A stretch of DNA of 64,000 nucleotides from an uncultured Vampirovibrio sp. (GTDB lineage Bacteria > Cyanobacteriota > Vampirovibrionia > Gastranaerophilales > Gastranaerophilaceae): NCBI GenBank assembly GCA_910578465.1, contig CAJTPW010000003.1:147155-211154 (forward strand). The letters run 5' to 3'. Each line of letters opens with the position of its first letter. Position 1 is the stretch's first letter. The translations under genes were made by a program, and so were the position numbers. Of the stretch, positions 51,466 through 60,043 are shown one piece after another. The notes under the pieces are model-generated. The model was not told where the DNA came from. It made no database searches and was given only the letters and a program-made list of their open reading frames with translations.

Positions 51466-51499
51466 TTGCAACTAAAAATTTTTCTTATAAAATATCAGT

Positions 51500-53704
51500 A
51501 TGGGAAACGTGAGAGCAAGAAGAGCAAAAAATAAAAAGAACAAAAAGGGGAATTTTTTCCTCTATATTTTAATGATGGCAGCATCTGCGGTGCTTGCTGC
51601 AATTGCGGCTTTTAACCTTTATCTGGCCTCTTTGCCTCCCATTAGTAATTTTGAAGATATTAAGCCAAATCCCGTTACGTCAATTTATTCTTCAGATGGT
51701 GAAAATATTAAAACATTTACAGTATTCAGGTTTGAAAAAGTTTCAATTAAAGATATTCCAAATAACTTAAAATATGCAATAATTGCGACCGAGGATAAAA
51801 ATTTCTATCACCATAGAGGCTTTGATACAATCGGTCTTTTAAGATCGGTTATTGTAAACCTTAAAGCAGGTTCCGCAAAACAGGGTGCAAGTACTATTAC
51901 CCAGCAGCTTGCAAGGATATTGTTCTTATCAAATGAAAGAACCTTTGACAGGAAAATTAAAGAGCTGATTATTGCACATAGAATAGAAAAAACTATTTCA
52001 AAAGATGAAATTTTGGAAATGTATCTGAATTCCGTGTATTTGGGCTCGGGTACATACGGCGTTTTGTCTGCTTCTAAAACTTATTTTAATAAAAATCTAA
52101 ACGAACTGACTCTTGCCGAAGCTGCTTTAATTGCAGGGCTTCCGCAGGCACCGAGTGTGTATTCGCCTTTGCAAAATCCCAAAAAATCTATTGAAAGACG
52201 CAATCAGGTTTTAAGAAGACTTTATAAGACAGGATATATTACAAAAGAACAGTATGAAAAGGCAAAAACCGAAGAGCTTCATCTGAATAACAAATCAAGA
52301 ATTTATTCATTCAATAAAGCCCCTTATTTTATAGATTTTGTTTTAAGAGAGCTTGAATATATCGGTTTTCGTGAAGAAGATATTTCGCAAGGCGGCTTAA
52401 AAATTTATACCACACTTGATTATAAATCGCAGGAAGCTGCAGATAATGCAATAAACAATCGCCTTAAAGCAGCAAAACTGACATCCGATAAAACCCAGAT
52501 GGCTTTATTTTCTTTTTCGCCCACAACGGGGAAAATTTATGCGTATGTTGGCGGAAAAAACTATGAAAAGAGTCAGTATGACAGAATCTTAAATGCCGTA
52601 AGACCTCCGGGTTCTTCCTTTAAGCCGTTTGTATATGCAACAGCACTGCAGCAGGGTGTAAAGGTTAATGATATTGTAAATGATGCCCCTGTTTCATTTG
52701 GCAGATGGGCTCCAAGGAACTATGGCGGCAAATACAGAGGGCAAATGCCTGTATGGCAGGCTGTTGCGGTATCTTCCAATGTTGTTGCCGTAAAGATGAT
52801 TGAAAAAGTCGGTGTGGCAAATGTTATTGCAACTGCAAGAGAAATGGGTATTACAACTCATCTTCAATCCGATATGACAATTGCGCTTGGTTCAAACGGC
52901 GTAAAATTATATGATATGGTAATAGCCTACGGTGCTTTTGCAAACGGCGGTTTCAGGGTGCGTCCTTATGCGGTTGAGAGGGTTGAAAATTCCCGCGGGG
53001 TTGTAATTTATGAAAATCCCGGGCCAAAAAATGTTAAAGTTATAAGCTATGATACGGCAGCAGGTATGACCTATATGCTTCAAAAAGTTGTTGAAGTGGG
53101 CACGGGGCGCGCTGCAAATATCGGGCGTGCCGTTGCAGGAAAAACGGGCACCACGGATGATTATAAAGACGCCTGGTTTGTTGGCTATACTCCTGATATC
53201 GTTGCAGGTGTTTGGCTTGGCAACGATAACAATTCAAGACTGCCCGGCATAACTGGCGGTTTAATGCCTGCGCAGGTTTGGGCGGATTATATGAAGGTTG
53301 CGCTTAAAAATTATCCTCATTCTGTGTTTGATTACCCAAGACCGGATACAAGCGGAGCTGAAGCCGTAATTTTGGATGAACCTACCGAAAAGATAGAAGA
53401 AGACGACGATATCAAAGTTGATGAAAATATTGATGTACCTTTGCCCGGAGAAAGTATAACCGCAGATAAAGAGCAAAATGATGATGCCGATAAAAAGGAA
53501 AGAAAGCGTCAAAAAGACAAAGATAAAGATAAAGAAAAAGACAGGGACAAGGACAAAGACAGGGATAAGGACAAGATAATGCAGCCGTCTGCTCCTGCGG
53601 TTACAACAAATAAGCCCTTTAAGACGGAACAGCCACCCGTTCCGAGCGGTGCGCCGACGCCTTCTGTGGGTACAGTTGATGTACCTTTACCTGCAGGGAA
53701 TTAA
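51500..53704 (+). CDS. mrcA: Class A penicillin-binding protein (PBP1A-like)
   Basis: Bifunctional peptidoglycan glycosyltransferase and transpeptidase. In 734 residues: a basic N-terminal tail, one membrane helix (ILMMAASAVLAAIAAFNLYLA), the GT51 domain with ATEDKNFYHHRGFD, GASTITQQLARILFL and LNSVYLGSGTYG, then the transpeptidase with SSFK (nucleophile Ser372), SSN and KTGTTDDYKDAWFVGY. The C-terminal ~90 residues are low-complexity, with a Lys/Asp run (KDKDKDKEKDRDKDKDRDKD) and a Pro-rich end. The -10 (TATAAA, 51486-51491) lies nine bases before the ATG and no Shine-Dalgarno is seen, so it may be leaderless. Confidence 0.96.
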   Translation: MGNVRARRAKNKKNKKGNFFLYILMMAASAVLAAIAAFNLYLASLPPISNFEDIKPNPVTSIYSSDGENIKTFTVFRFEKVSIKDIPNNLKYAIIATEDKNFYHHRGFDTIGLLRSVIVNLKAGSAKQGASTITQQLARILFLSNERTFDRKIKELIIAHRIEKTISKDEILEMYLNSVYLGSGTYGVLSASKTYFNKNLNELTLAEAALIAGLPQAPSVYSPLQNPKKSIERRNQVLRRLYKTGYITKEQYEKAKTEELHLNNKSRIYSFNKAPYFIDFVLRELEYIGFREEDISQGGLKIYTTLDYKSQEAADNAINNRLKAAKLTSDKTQMALFSFSPTTGKIYAYVGGKNYEKSQYDRILNAVRPPGSSFKPFVYATALQQGVKVNDIVNDAPVSFGRWAPRNYGGKYRGQMPVWQAVAVSSNVVAVKMIEKVGVANVIATAREMGITTHLQSDMTIALGSNGVKLYDMVIAYGAFANGGFRVRPYAVERVENSRGVVIYENPGPKNVKVISYDTAAGMTYMLQKVVEVGTGRAANIGRAVAGKTGTTDDYKDAWFVGYTPDIVAGVWLGNDNNSRLPGITGGLMPAQVWADYMKVALKNYPHSVFDYPRPDTSGAEAVILDEPTEKIEEDDDIKVDENIDVPLPGESITADKEQNDDADKKERKRQKDKDKDKEKDRDKDKDRDKDKIMQPSAPAVTTNKPFKTEQPPVPSGAPTPSVGTVDVPLPAGN

Positions 53705-53711
53705 ATTAAAT

Positions 53712-54101
53712 TTATCGGATTTTAGTTTGTTTCAAATCCAGGACACAGCGCACACCAAAGGCTTTGGCAGGCGGGTTATTGTTCGGGCCATTGAAAGTAC
53801 CGCTATTCAGATTGTAGTAAATGTAATTGCTGCTACTGGCTGTGCCTGACCATACGATGTTCGGGTAGCACCAGCTATCATTGGAGCCCGGGCAGCCGCT
53901 TGTATGATATTTACACTGCAGGGCGCCGTAACCCGAATCTCTGTCGCAGAGCTTACCTGCATTTTCTTTTTATTTCAGAGATTTTAGGTTTTCGGACACG
54001 GGCGGAAGCCTTTTATCATTCATCTTCTTAATCCATGTTGAATAATCAGCTCTGCATACAAGCTCACACATATTGTTATAGCTCCGTGGTTTGTTTTGCA
54101 T
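53712..54101 (-). pseudogene. Decayed gene with CPGS...AFGVRCVLDLK C-terminus, copy A
   Basis: A 130-codon frame from ATG 54101 to TAA 53712 is broken by one TAA at 53970-53972. The first part reads MCELVCRADYSTWIKKMNDK and the second GYGALQCKYHTSGCPGSNDS, ending AFGVRCVLDLK. The C-terminal pattern of cysteines, VWSGT and GVRC is the type seen at the ends of large pilin-like or FISUMP/DUF1566-like surface proteins. A second decayed copy lies at 55139-55345. The N-terminal half of any such protein is missing. It faces the PBP gene tail to tail. Confidence 0.6.
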
Positions 54102-54372
54102 TTTTAACGGTCCTCACCCCTGAAATCTCTTTCATTTCAAGAAATTTGATTTTTTCAATGTACGGCTGTGTCTGTATCGGGGCAAGTAATTTGGTTTGAT
54201 AACATAAGCTTTACCAAACGATAACCGCTATATGCGGTAATAAACCGTGAATTTCACGGCCTTGCCTGACGATTTGAATTCCTTTATCTGCCAAAACCCT
54301 TGAGTCTTAGCACTCTTAAGGTAAATTTCTAAAATCAATAATAACTGATAGCCTGACAATATGGCAATATTA
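54102..54372 (-). repeat. Direct-repeat leader of copy A
   Basis: This stretch resembles 55370-55597 throughout, for example GAATTCAAATCGTC, TATCGTTTGGTAAAG and AATATTGCC on the minus strand, with many substitutions and small indels. It begins directly at the bioD stop. No open frame is maintained in both copies. It looks like the old upstream and 5' part of the decayed gene family. Confidence 0.55.
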
Positions 54373-55065
54373 TTAAGAGATTAGTATATCGACAATCTTT
54401 GAAAAATCCTCTCCGTCTTGTTGAATGATATCAAGCACCTTAACAGCGCCGAATTTTTCAATTAAATCGGGAGCTGTTATAATTGCAGGATCAGTTGTAT
54501 TTTTAGGGTAATTTGAAATTATAACTCCTAAGATTTTAATCTCTAAATGTCGCAGGGCTTGAATTGTTAAAAGAGTATGGTTAATTGTACCTAAATCAGG
54601 TCTTGCAATGATGATTGCAGACAAATTTAATATTTTTATAATATCTGACATCATAAAATCTTTGCCCGAAGGAACAAAGAGTCCGCCTGAACCTTCTACA
54701 ACAACCGTGTCACAAGTTTTTTCAAGTTCTTTATAATCTTCCAGAATTTTATTAATGCTTATTTCAATACCATCAATTTCAGCTGAAACCGAAGGAGTGC
54801 ATGGGGTTTTTGTGATATAGGAGTTTTTAACGGTTAAATTGTCTGCAAAGTTTGCGGTTTGGCTTGCGGCATTTGCGTCAGCCGGCACATTTTTAAGTCC
54901 CGACAGAACATTGTCTGCGTCGGATAAAATATTTGGAACGATTCCGCTTTGGAGAGGTTTAAAGTATCCTGTTTTTTTACCTCTTTTGGTTAATTCTTTT
55001 ACAATGCCTTTTGAAACGTAGGTTTTGCCGACATCAGTATCTGTTGCTGTTATAAAAATGTTCAT
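54373..55065 (-). CDS. bioD: Dethiobiotin synthetase
   Basis: ATP-dependent closing of the ureido ring in biotin synthesis. The ATG at 55065, with GGGGGAA nine bases before it, gives the usual MNIFITATDTDVGKT start and 230 residues; an ATG at 55080 would add five. Motifs: TDTDVGKTYVSKG (P-loop), YFKPLQSG, VVEGSGGLFVP, IARPDLGTINHTLLT and GVIISNYP. No other bio gene is adjacent. The gene is intact but enclosed by two decayed direct repeats. Confidence 0.95.
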   Translation of the reverse strand: MNIFITATDTDVGKTYVSKGIVKELTKRGKKTGYFKPLQSGIVPNILSDADNVLSGLKNVPADANAASQTANFADNLTVKNSYITKTPCTPSVSAEIDGIEISINKILEDYKELEKTCDTVVVEGSGGLFVPSGKDFMMSDIIKILNLSAIIIARPDLGTINHTLLTIQALRHLEIKILGVIISNYPKNTTDPAIITAPDLIEKFGAVKVLDIIQQDGEDFSKIVDILIS

Positions 55066-55138
55066 TTGAGTTTCCCCCATAGAAATTTTACACCTTTAAA
55101 AATTTATATCAATTTTGTTTTACGTTGTTTTGCGTTTG

Positions 55139-55345
55139 TTAGTTTTGCTTCAAATCCAGGACACAGCGCACACCAAAGGCCTGCAAGGATTTGCTATTTC
55201 CTGACTCTTGTTTAAAAGTCCCGCTCCCAAGCCAAAAACTGTAGTAGCTCGAGCTGTCTCTGTAAGTACTTGACCATACTTCGACCGGGTAGCAGTTGCC
55301 ATTGTACGAGCCCGGGCAGCCGCCATAGTATGGGTTGCACTGCAA
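55139..55345 (-). pseudogene. Decayed gene with CPGS...AFGVRCVLDLK C-terminus, copy B
   Basis: Sixty-eight codons remain open from ATG 55345 to TAA 55139, reading NPYYGGCPGSYNGNCYPVEV through AFGVRCVLDLKQN. The frame continues upstream only to a TAA in LSN*ITCEIF. The last 32 coding bases before the final codons (55149-55180) are identical to copy A (53731-53762), while the middle differs strongly. Lacking an N-terminus, signal or ribosome site, it is treated as a gene remnant; a stand-alone 68-residue protein is unlikely. Confidence 0.6.
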
Positions 55346-55369
55346 GGCTGTCCGTATGTTTTCAATGTG

Positions 55370-55597
55370 CAGCTGTGTCGAAAATATTTCGCAGGTAATT
55401 TAATTTGATAACCTAAACTTTACCAAACGATAGCCCGAAAATAATAAAACCTCAGGCCATAAACCGCAAAAATCTTTTCTTGCGGCCCTGCGAGTGACGA
55501 TTTGAATTCCCACATCTGTCAAAATCCGTAAACCTTAACACTCTGAGGGATGTTTTATTTTAATAATACCTTGAAACTTTTCAAATGGGCAATATTG
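55370..55597 (-). repeat. Direct-repeat leader of copy B
   Basis: Counterpart of 54102-54372, in the same orientation and the same position relative to its cassette, starting at the stop of the HD-domain gene. Shared strings include AATATTGCCCAT versus AATATTGCCAT and GAGTGTTAAG versus GAGTGCTAAG. The region holds no intact gene. Confidence 0.55.
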
Positions 55598-56101
55598 TTA
55601 ATTGTTCACAACAGGGCTCAAATACATGGATTTTAAAAGCCGAATGCCGGTTTTTGTTTTGAAAACTTTTTTCATAAACCTTTCGATGTTTTCCTTTGAG
55701 TATTTACTCTCATCGGCGTTTACAAGGTAATCCGCCTCCAATAATATTTGATAATCAAGTCCGTCAACATTTTCAAACGTATGATGATGAGAAATAAGAT
55801 AAGCCACGCGCTCAATAAAATCTTCCAAAAGCCCCGTGTCTTTAAGGAATTTCTTTGCAAGGGGGCCGCCTTCGGCTTCCTGGTATTTGCCGTTTGTGTT
55901 TCCGTATTTTTCACGACACAAGGGGCAGGCTATATCATGTAAAATTGCGGAAACTTCCAATATTTTTTGGGTATTGTTATCAAGAAGCTCGCACTCGCCG
56001 ATAAGCCTTGCAAAGGCGTAAACCTTCATAAAATGGTTTATATCATGCAGATTTCCTTTTGAAAAATCTATCATCCTTTTTATAATTTCCGAAACTTCCA
56101 T
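55598..56101 (-). CDS. HD-domain phosphohydrolase
   Basis: 167 residues with the HD metal motif: NHFMKVYAFARLIGE, then SAILHDIACPLCREKYG (HD pair near residue 54), LISHHHTF and a late Asp in LLEADYLVNADES. The family hydrolyses nucleotides or phosphates; the substrate is unknown. It is the last gene of the HK-RR-PilB-like operon, 28 bases after the PilB-like stop, so it may act on a nucleotide messenger in that pathway. Confidence 0.85.
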   Translation of the reverse strand: MEVSEIIKRMIDFSKGNLHDINHFMKVYAFARLIGECELLDNNTQKILEVSAILHDIACPLCREKYGNTNGKYQEAEGGPLAKKFLKDTGLLEDFIERVAYLISHHHTFENVDGLDYQILLEADYLVNADESKYSKENIERFMKKVFKTKTGIRLLKSMYLSPVVNN

Positions 56102-56129
56102 CTTAATTTCCTTTTAAGAGTAAGCAAAA

Positions 56130-57509
56130 TCAAAGCAAATATTTTTCGAGCGCGGATTTGTCGAAAATTTCAATGCTGTGCTGATTGTGAATAAAAATAA
56201 GACATGTGATTAAAGATTTAAACAGCGAAAATTCGCTTCTGTCAAATTTTCTGCGTAAATCTTCCATATTATCGGCCAGAAATTCCGTAATTAAAGTTTT
56301 ATTTTTAAGACTCAGAGAGGTTAAAAAATCCAGCCCTTCTTTTGTTGAAATGCCTTCAAAGTAGACAATATCAGGAGATTGAAATTCAATAAATCTCATT
56401 GCTTTATCCATATTGAAGCCGACACTTTCGTTTAATTCGCACTGTAAAGTGCTTTCGAGTTTATATTTTGCAACGGATTCAAGTGTCATTGCAACGGAAT
56501 TTTTCGGTGTTAAATCGTTTAAAATCGAATATACAAGGTGTGTTTTGCCGCTTAAAGCTCCGCCTGATACAAGGACAATGCCCGGTGTATTTAAAAGGCT
56601 TTTCAGGGTATTGATTTTTTCGATATCGGGAATTAAAACGTCAATTTTTTTTGGCGGATGATAGATTTTAAGTAAAATTCTTTCGCCGTTTATGGTTGGA
56701 AAAGCTGAAATGCTTGCAGTGAGGGTTGTTGAATCAACATTGAAGTTTAATTTGCCAAGCTGCGGTACCTCGGATACATTCGGGTCTAAGGAGCACAATG
56801 TTTTTATCATTTGAATAAACGGATTAATTAAAAGGGAAGGAATTGCTCCCGTTGAATAGTGTTCGCCCTGTTTTTTAAAATTAACCGAAAGTCCTTCGAT
56901 ATCATGTTCAAAATAAAGCTCATGCACATTTTCTTTTATTGCATGCTTTAAAATTGCACGGAAAAGATTTTGAAGGTGTTCTTCATCCAGATCATCATTA
57001 TGAAGTTCATCCTGCCATTTAAAATTAGGGTCTGTTTTGGTTTCAATATCCTGAACTTTTCCTTTTGTGTCATAATATTCGTTTATCTTTTTTAAAATAC
57101 TTTTTTCGGACCCCAAAACAGGCTCTATTGTTTTGTTTGTCCGCTCAATGATTTTATCAATTGCAAATAAATCCAAAGGATCTGCCATTGCGATTGTTAA
57201 AATGTCTTCAATTTCAAACAAGGGAAGCATTTTATATGTTAAAGCTTCATTGTAGCTTATAAACCCGAGGCATTTTTTATCAATCTCGTAATCCTCCAAA
57301 TCAACATAAGGGATATGGAGTTTTTCTTCCAAAAACTTTAATAAATCATGTTCGGATATCATGGATGTGTTTATTAAAACCTGTCCCAAATTTATATTTT
57401 GGACATTTGCAACTTCCTGTGCCTTTTCAATATCTTCAAAGGTTATGATATTGTTTCTTACAAGGTCGTATTTTAATTTGTCTATGGTTTTATTTGTAAC
57501 TAAATCCAT
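56130..57509 (-). CDS. PilB/GspE-like protein with degenerate ATPase motifs
   Basis: The 459 residues align along the whole length of type IV pilus ATPases. The N-terminus is a GspE-N/MshEN-like domain (NLGQVLINTSMISEHDLLKFLEEKLHIPYVDL), a type that can bind c-di-GMP. Walker A survives in loose form (SGGALSGKTH for GPTGSGKT). The Asp box is TLESV rather than VEDP, Walker B is SPDIVYFEGIST rather than DPDIIMVGEIRD, and the His box is lost (TEFLAD for TLHTND). The C-terminal cysteine motif of many PilB proteins is absent. It is probably a non-hydrolysing sensor or adaptor. It lies in an operon with a kinase and response regulator. Confidence 0.82.
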   Translation of the reverse strand: MDLVTNKTIDKLKYDLVRNNIITFEDIEKAQEVANVQNINLGQVLINTSMISEHDLLKFLEEKLHIPYVDLEDYEIDKKCLGFISYNEALTYKMLPLFEIEDILTIAMADPLDLFAIDKIIERTNKTIEPVLGSEKSILKKINEYYDTKGKVQDIETKTDPNFKWQDELHNDDLDEEHLQNLFRAILKHAIKENVHELYFEHDIEGLSVNFKKQGEHYSTGAIPSLLINPFIQMIKTLCSLDPNVSEVPQLGKLNFNVDSTTLTASISAFPTINGERILLKIYHPPKKIDVLIPDIEKINTLKSLLNTPGIVLVSGGALSGKTHLVYSILNDLTPKNSVAMTLESVAKYKLESTLQCELNESVGFNMDKAMRFIEFQSPDIVYFEGISTKEGLDFLTSLSLKNKTLITEFLADNMEDLRRKFDRSEFSLFKSLITCLIFIHNQHSIEIFDKSALEKYLL

Positions 57510-57529
57510 TTAGCCCTGCGCTTTCAAAA

Positions 57530-57895
57530 CTATTGGCTTGCATATTTATTTATAACATCAAGCACATCGGAAAATTCAAAGGGTTTTGTAATGTATTCAT
57601 CGGCACCTGTTTCTTCGCCTATAAGTTTGTCATTATCCTGACTTCTTGCAGTTACCATAATAATCGGAATATTTTTGTATTTTGCATCATACTTTAAAAG
57701 TCTGCAAATCTTATATCCGTTTATTTTTGGCATCATAACATCCAAAATTATTAAATCGGGTTTTTCTTCTTTTGCAAGTTTTAACCCTTCTTCCCCATCA
57801 TATGCTGAAATTACCTCATATCCTTTTGATTTCAACAAAAAAGACAGGGTTTCAACTATATCTTTTTCATCATCAACGATTAAAATTTTTGTCAT
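57530..57895 (-). CDS. Stand-alone response regulator receiver
   Basis: 121 residues, receiver domain only: ILIVDDEKDIVE (acidic pocket), phospho-Asp 52 in LIILDVMMPKING, VTARSQ and the conserved Lys in YITKPFEFSD. No output domain, so it must act by binding a partner, as CheY does. It lies eight bases after the histidine kinase and 20 bases before the PilB-like gene, which is the natural partner candidate. Confidence 0.95.
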   Translation of the reverse strand: MTKILIVDDEKDIVETLSFLLKSKGYEVISAYDGEEGLKLAKEEKPDLIILDVMMPKINGYKICRLLKYDAKYKNIPIIMVTARSQDNDKLIGEETGADEYITKPFEFSDVLDVINKYASQ

Positions 57896-57903
57896 AATTT
57901 TTT

Positions 57904-59943
57904 CTATATCCCTTGTGAATAATCCCCGTCTTCTTTTCTAAAAACGGTTCTTTCTAATACTATACCACAGTCTTTAAAAATGCTCTCTTTGTTAATATAA
58001 TCCTGAATCTGCCGTGTCATAAAATCACACACGTTTTTTTGCAGATTTGAAAAGAAGATTTTGTATGCATAATAATTTTCCGTTTCAAAAGAAATCTCTT
58101 TTGAATTTTTAAGTTGTTTTATTATGTTTTCTTCCTTCAGTTTTTGAACAAGAGTATCAAGTTTTTGTCTGCCCTCTTTTGATTTTAATGTTAAAAGACA
58201 GGTTGTTTCATTTATTTTCCTTGCCGCATTGAGGTTTATTTCAAATGCTTTTAAATCCGAATATACGGGAAATATAACGTTAAAATCCGAACCTTCGTTT
58301 TCTGTTGAATTTACCCAGATTCCGCCGAGGTGTGCATCCGTAAAATGTTTTGTAATCGTAAGACCGAGTCCGACCCCGCCTGCATTTCTTGTCAAAGAGT
58401 TTTCAATCTGGGAAAATTTATCAAAAATCTTATGGATATCTTCTTCTTTAATTCCTATCCCTGTGTCTTTAACAGAAATTTTTAAATAATCTCCGCTATA
58501 ATCGCAAACAGGATTTATCAGAGTGTCTTTATTTAAGTTTTTTGCGTTTATTGTCTGTGCGGAAATTTTAACGCTGCCGCCGCTTGGTGTAAATTTTATT
58601 GCATTTGTTGTGAGGTTTGTTAATATTTGCTCAATTTTTCTTGAATCTGCATAAATATCAGGGAGATTAGAGTTTAACTCCGTTTCAAAAATTATACCTT
58701 TTTCTTTTGCCTGTTCTTCAAAAGTTTTTTGAATTATATCAAAAGAAGTTTTAATATTATATTTTTCATATTTAAAGTCAAATTTGCCCGTTTCAATTCT
58801 CGATAAATCAAGCAGGTCTTCAATAATACCAGACAATCTTTTTACGTTTCTTTTTGCCATATTCGTAAAGTTTCTGGCGGTATCCGTTATGTTTTCGGAT
58901 AATACTATTTCAAGAGAATTGTTTATGGGGGTCAACGGTGTTCGAAGTTCGTGGGATACAATCGATACAAATTCTGATTTTATGCGCTCAAGCTTTTTTA
59001 ATTCAACGTTTGTATTTTTAATTTCATCATAAAGAATTATTGCTTGAAGGGCTGATGAAATCTGATGTACGATTGATTGAAAACATACAACATCTTCCTT
59101 TAAAAAGGGTTTATTTCTGTAAATTAAAAGCATGCCGTAGGTTTTATCTTTTACCTGAATCGGTGCCATTAATTTATCAAAATTTAATAGTTTGATATCA
59201 AAATTCTGATTTTCATATGAAGGCTTTATAAATTCTTCAATAGAAACCTTTGTGAAATCATTATTTTGAGCGTTCTCTTTTGCATAATCCGTTATTTTTT
59301 CAGACAAAACATTTAAAAGTGTTTCATCGGGTTTTTTCAGAGAATGTATAAAAAGTTTGTTTTCACTGTTTTCATAAGCCTGCGGAAATATAAGCGCACA
59401 GGCCAAATCAAAGCTCAAGGTTTTTTCGAGTGTTTCAAACATTATTTCATAAAGTTTTTTCTTATCAAGGTTTCCTGATAATTTTGAGCTTGTATTATAC
59501 AAAACATCAAGCTGATAGAGGCTTTTGTTTAATTCTTTGTTGTCTTTTTTGAATTTATCCAGACTTTTTTTAATTTTAAGAAAAGAATTTACGGTCGATA
59601 TCAGGATATTTTTTTGTATCGGTTTTTGTACAAAAGAATCGACAGAACCTGAAAAATCTCCGTTTTTCACTTCGAAATTTTCGGTGTCACAAAGAAGTAT
59701 TATAAATATATTATCTTCAAATTCAGACTTAACTTTTTTTGCAAGAATTGCAGGCGCTTCCGTTTTATCATCCAGAATAAGAATTGACGGGGCGTTTTCT
59801 TTAATGAAATCCAGTGTCTCATCTTCGTTTTCATATTTATAAGATGTGTTTTGGATGCCTGAAGAGTTTAAAATTGCAAAAACATCTTCAAGCATGCCGG
59901 TATTTTTTGATATGGTTAAAATTTCCGTTGCAAAATTTGTCAT
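57904..59943 (-). CDS. Hybrid-type sensor histidine kinase with GAF domain
   Basis: 679 residues, no membrane helix, so a cytoplasmic sensor. An N-terminal receiver-like domain (to ~120; SILILDDKTEAP in place of a clear phospho-Asp site) is followed by a coiled coil, a GAF domain (~165-300), then HisKA with SHELRTPLTP, and HATPase with TNLTTNAIKFTPSGG (N box), DTGIGI (G1), FDKFSQIENSLTRNAGGVGLGLTITKH (F and G2). A further ~110 residues at the C-terminus have no recognised domain. It heads the four-gene operon. Confidence 0.93.
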   Translation of the reverse strand: MTNFATEILTISKNTGMLEDVFAILNSSGIQNTSYKYENEDETLDFIKENAPSILILDDKTEAPAILAKKVKSEFEDNIFIILLCDTENFEVKNGDFSGSVDSFVQKPIQKNILISTVNSFLKIKKSLDKFKKDNKELNKSLYQLDVLYNTSSKLSGNLDKKKLYEIMFETLEKTLSFDLACALIFPQAYENSENKLFIHSLKKPDETLLNVLSEKITDYAKENAQNNDFTKVSIEEFIKPSYENQNFDIKLLNFDKLMAPIQVKDKTYGMLLIYRNKPFLKEDVVCFQSIVHQISSALQAIILYDEIKNTNVELKKLERIKSEFVSIVSHELRTPLTPINNSLEIVLSENITDTARNFTNMAKRNVKRLSGIIEDLLDLSRIETGKFDFKYEKYNIKTSFDIIQKTFEEQAKEKGIIFETELNSNLPDIYADSRKIEQILTNLTTNAIKFTPSGGSVKISAQTINAKNLNKDTLINPVCDYSGDYLKISVKDTGIGIKEEDIHKIFDKFSQIENSLTRNAGGVGLGLTITKHFTDAHLGGIWVNSTENEGSDFNVIFPVYSDLKAFEINLNAARKINETTCLLTLKSKEGRQKLDTLVQKLKEENIIKQLKNSKEISFETENYYAYKIFFSNLQKNVCDFMTRQIQDYINKESIFKDCGIVLERTVFRKEDGDYSQGI

Positions 59944-60043
59944 AAGAAAATTCTACCAAACATTATTTTCAAAGACACTTTTTTAACAAATTTAACAAAA
60001 GTTTTCGTTGAGCACTATTATTTTTTATGTCTCAAATTTTATT

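Noticed and set aside
53510..53575. Lys/Asp repeats in the PBP gene as a mobile or CRISPR-like repeat
   Set aside because: The repeats are codon-level low complexity inside an open frame, with no spacers.
53712..55345. Variable regions of a diversity-generating retroelement
   Set aside because: The two cassettes differ at all base types, not mainly at adenines, and no reverse transcriptase or template repeat is in the window.
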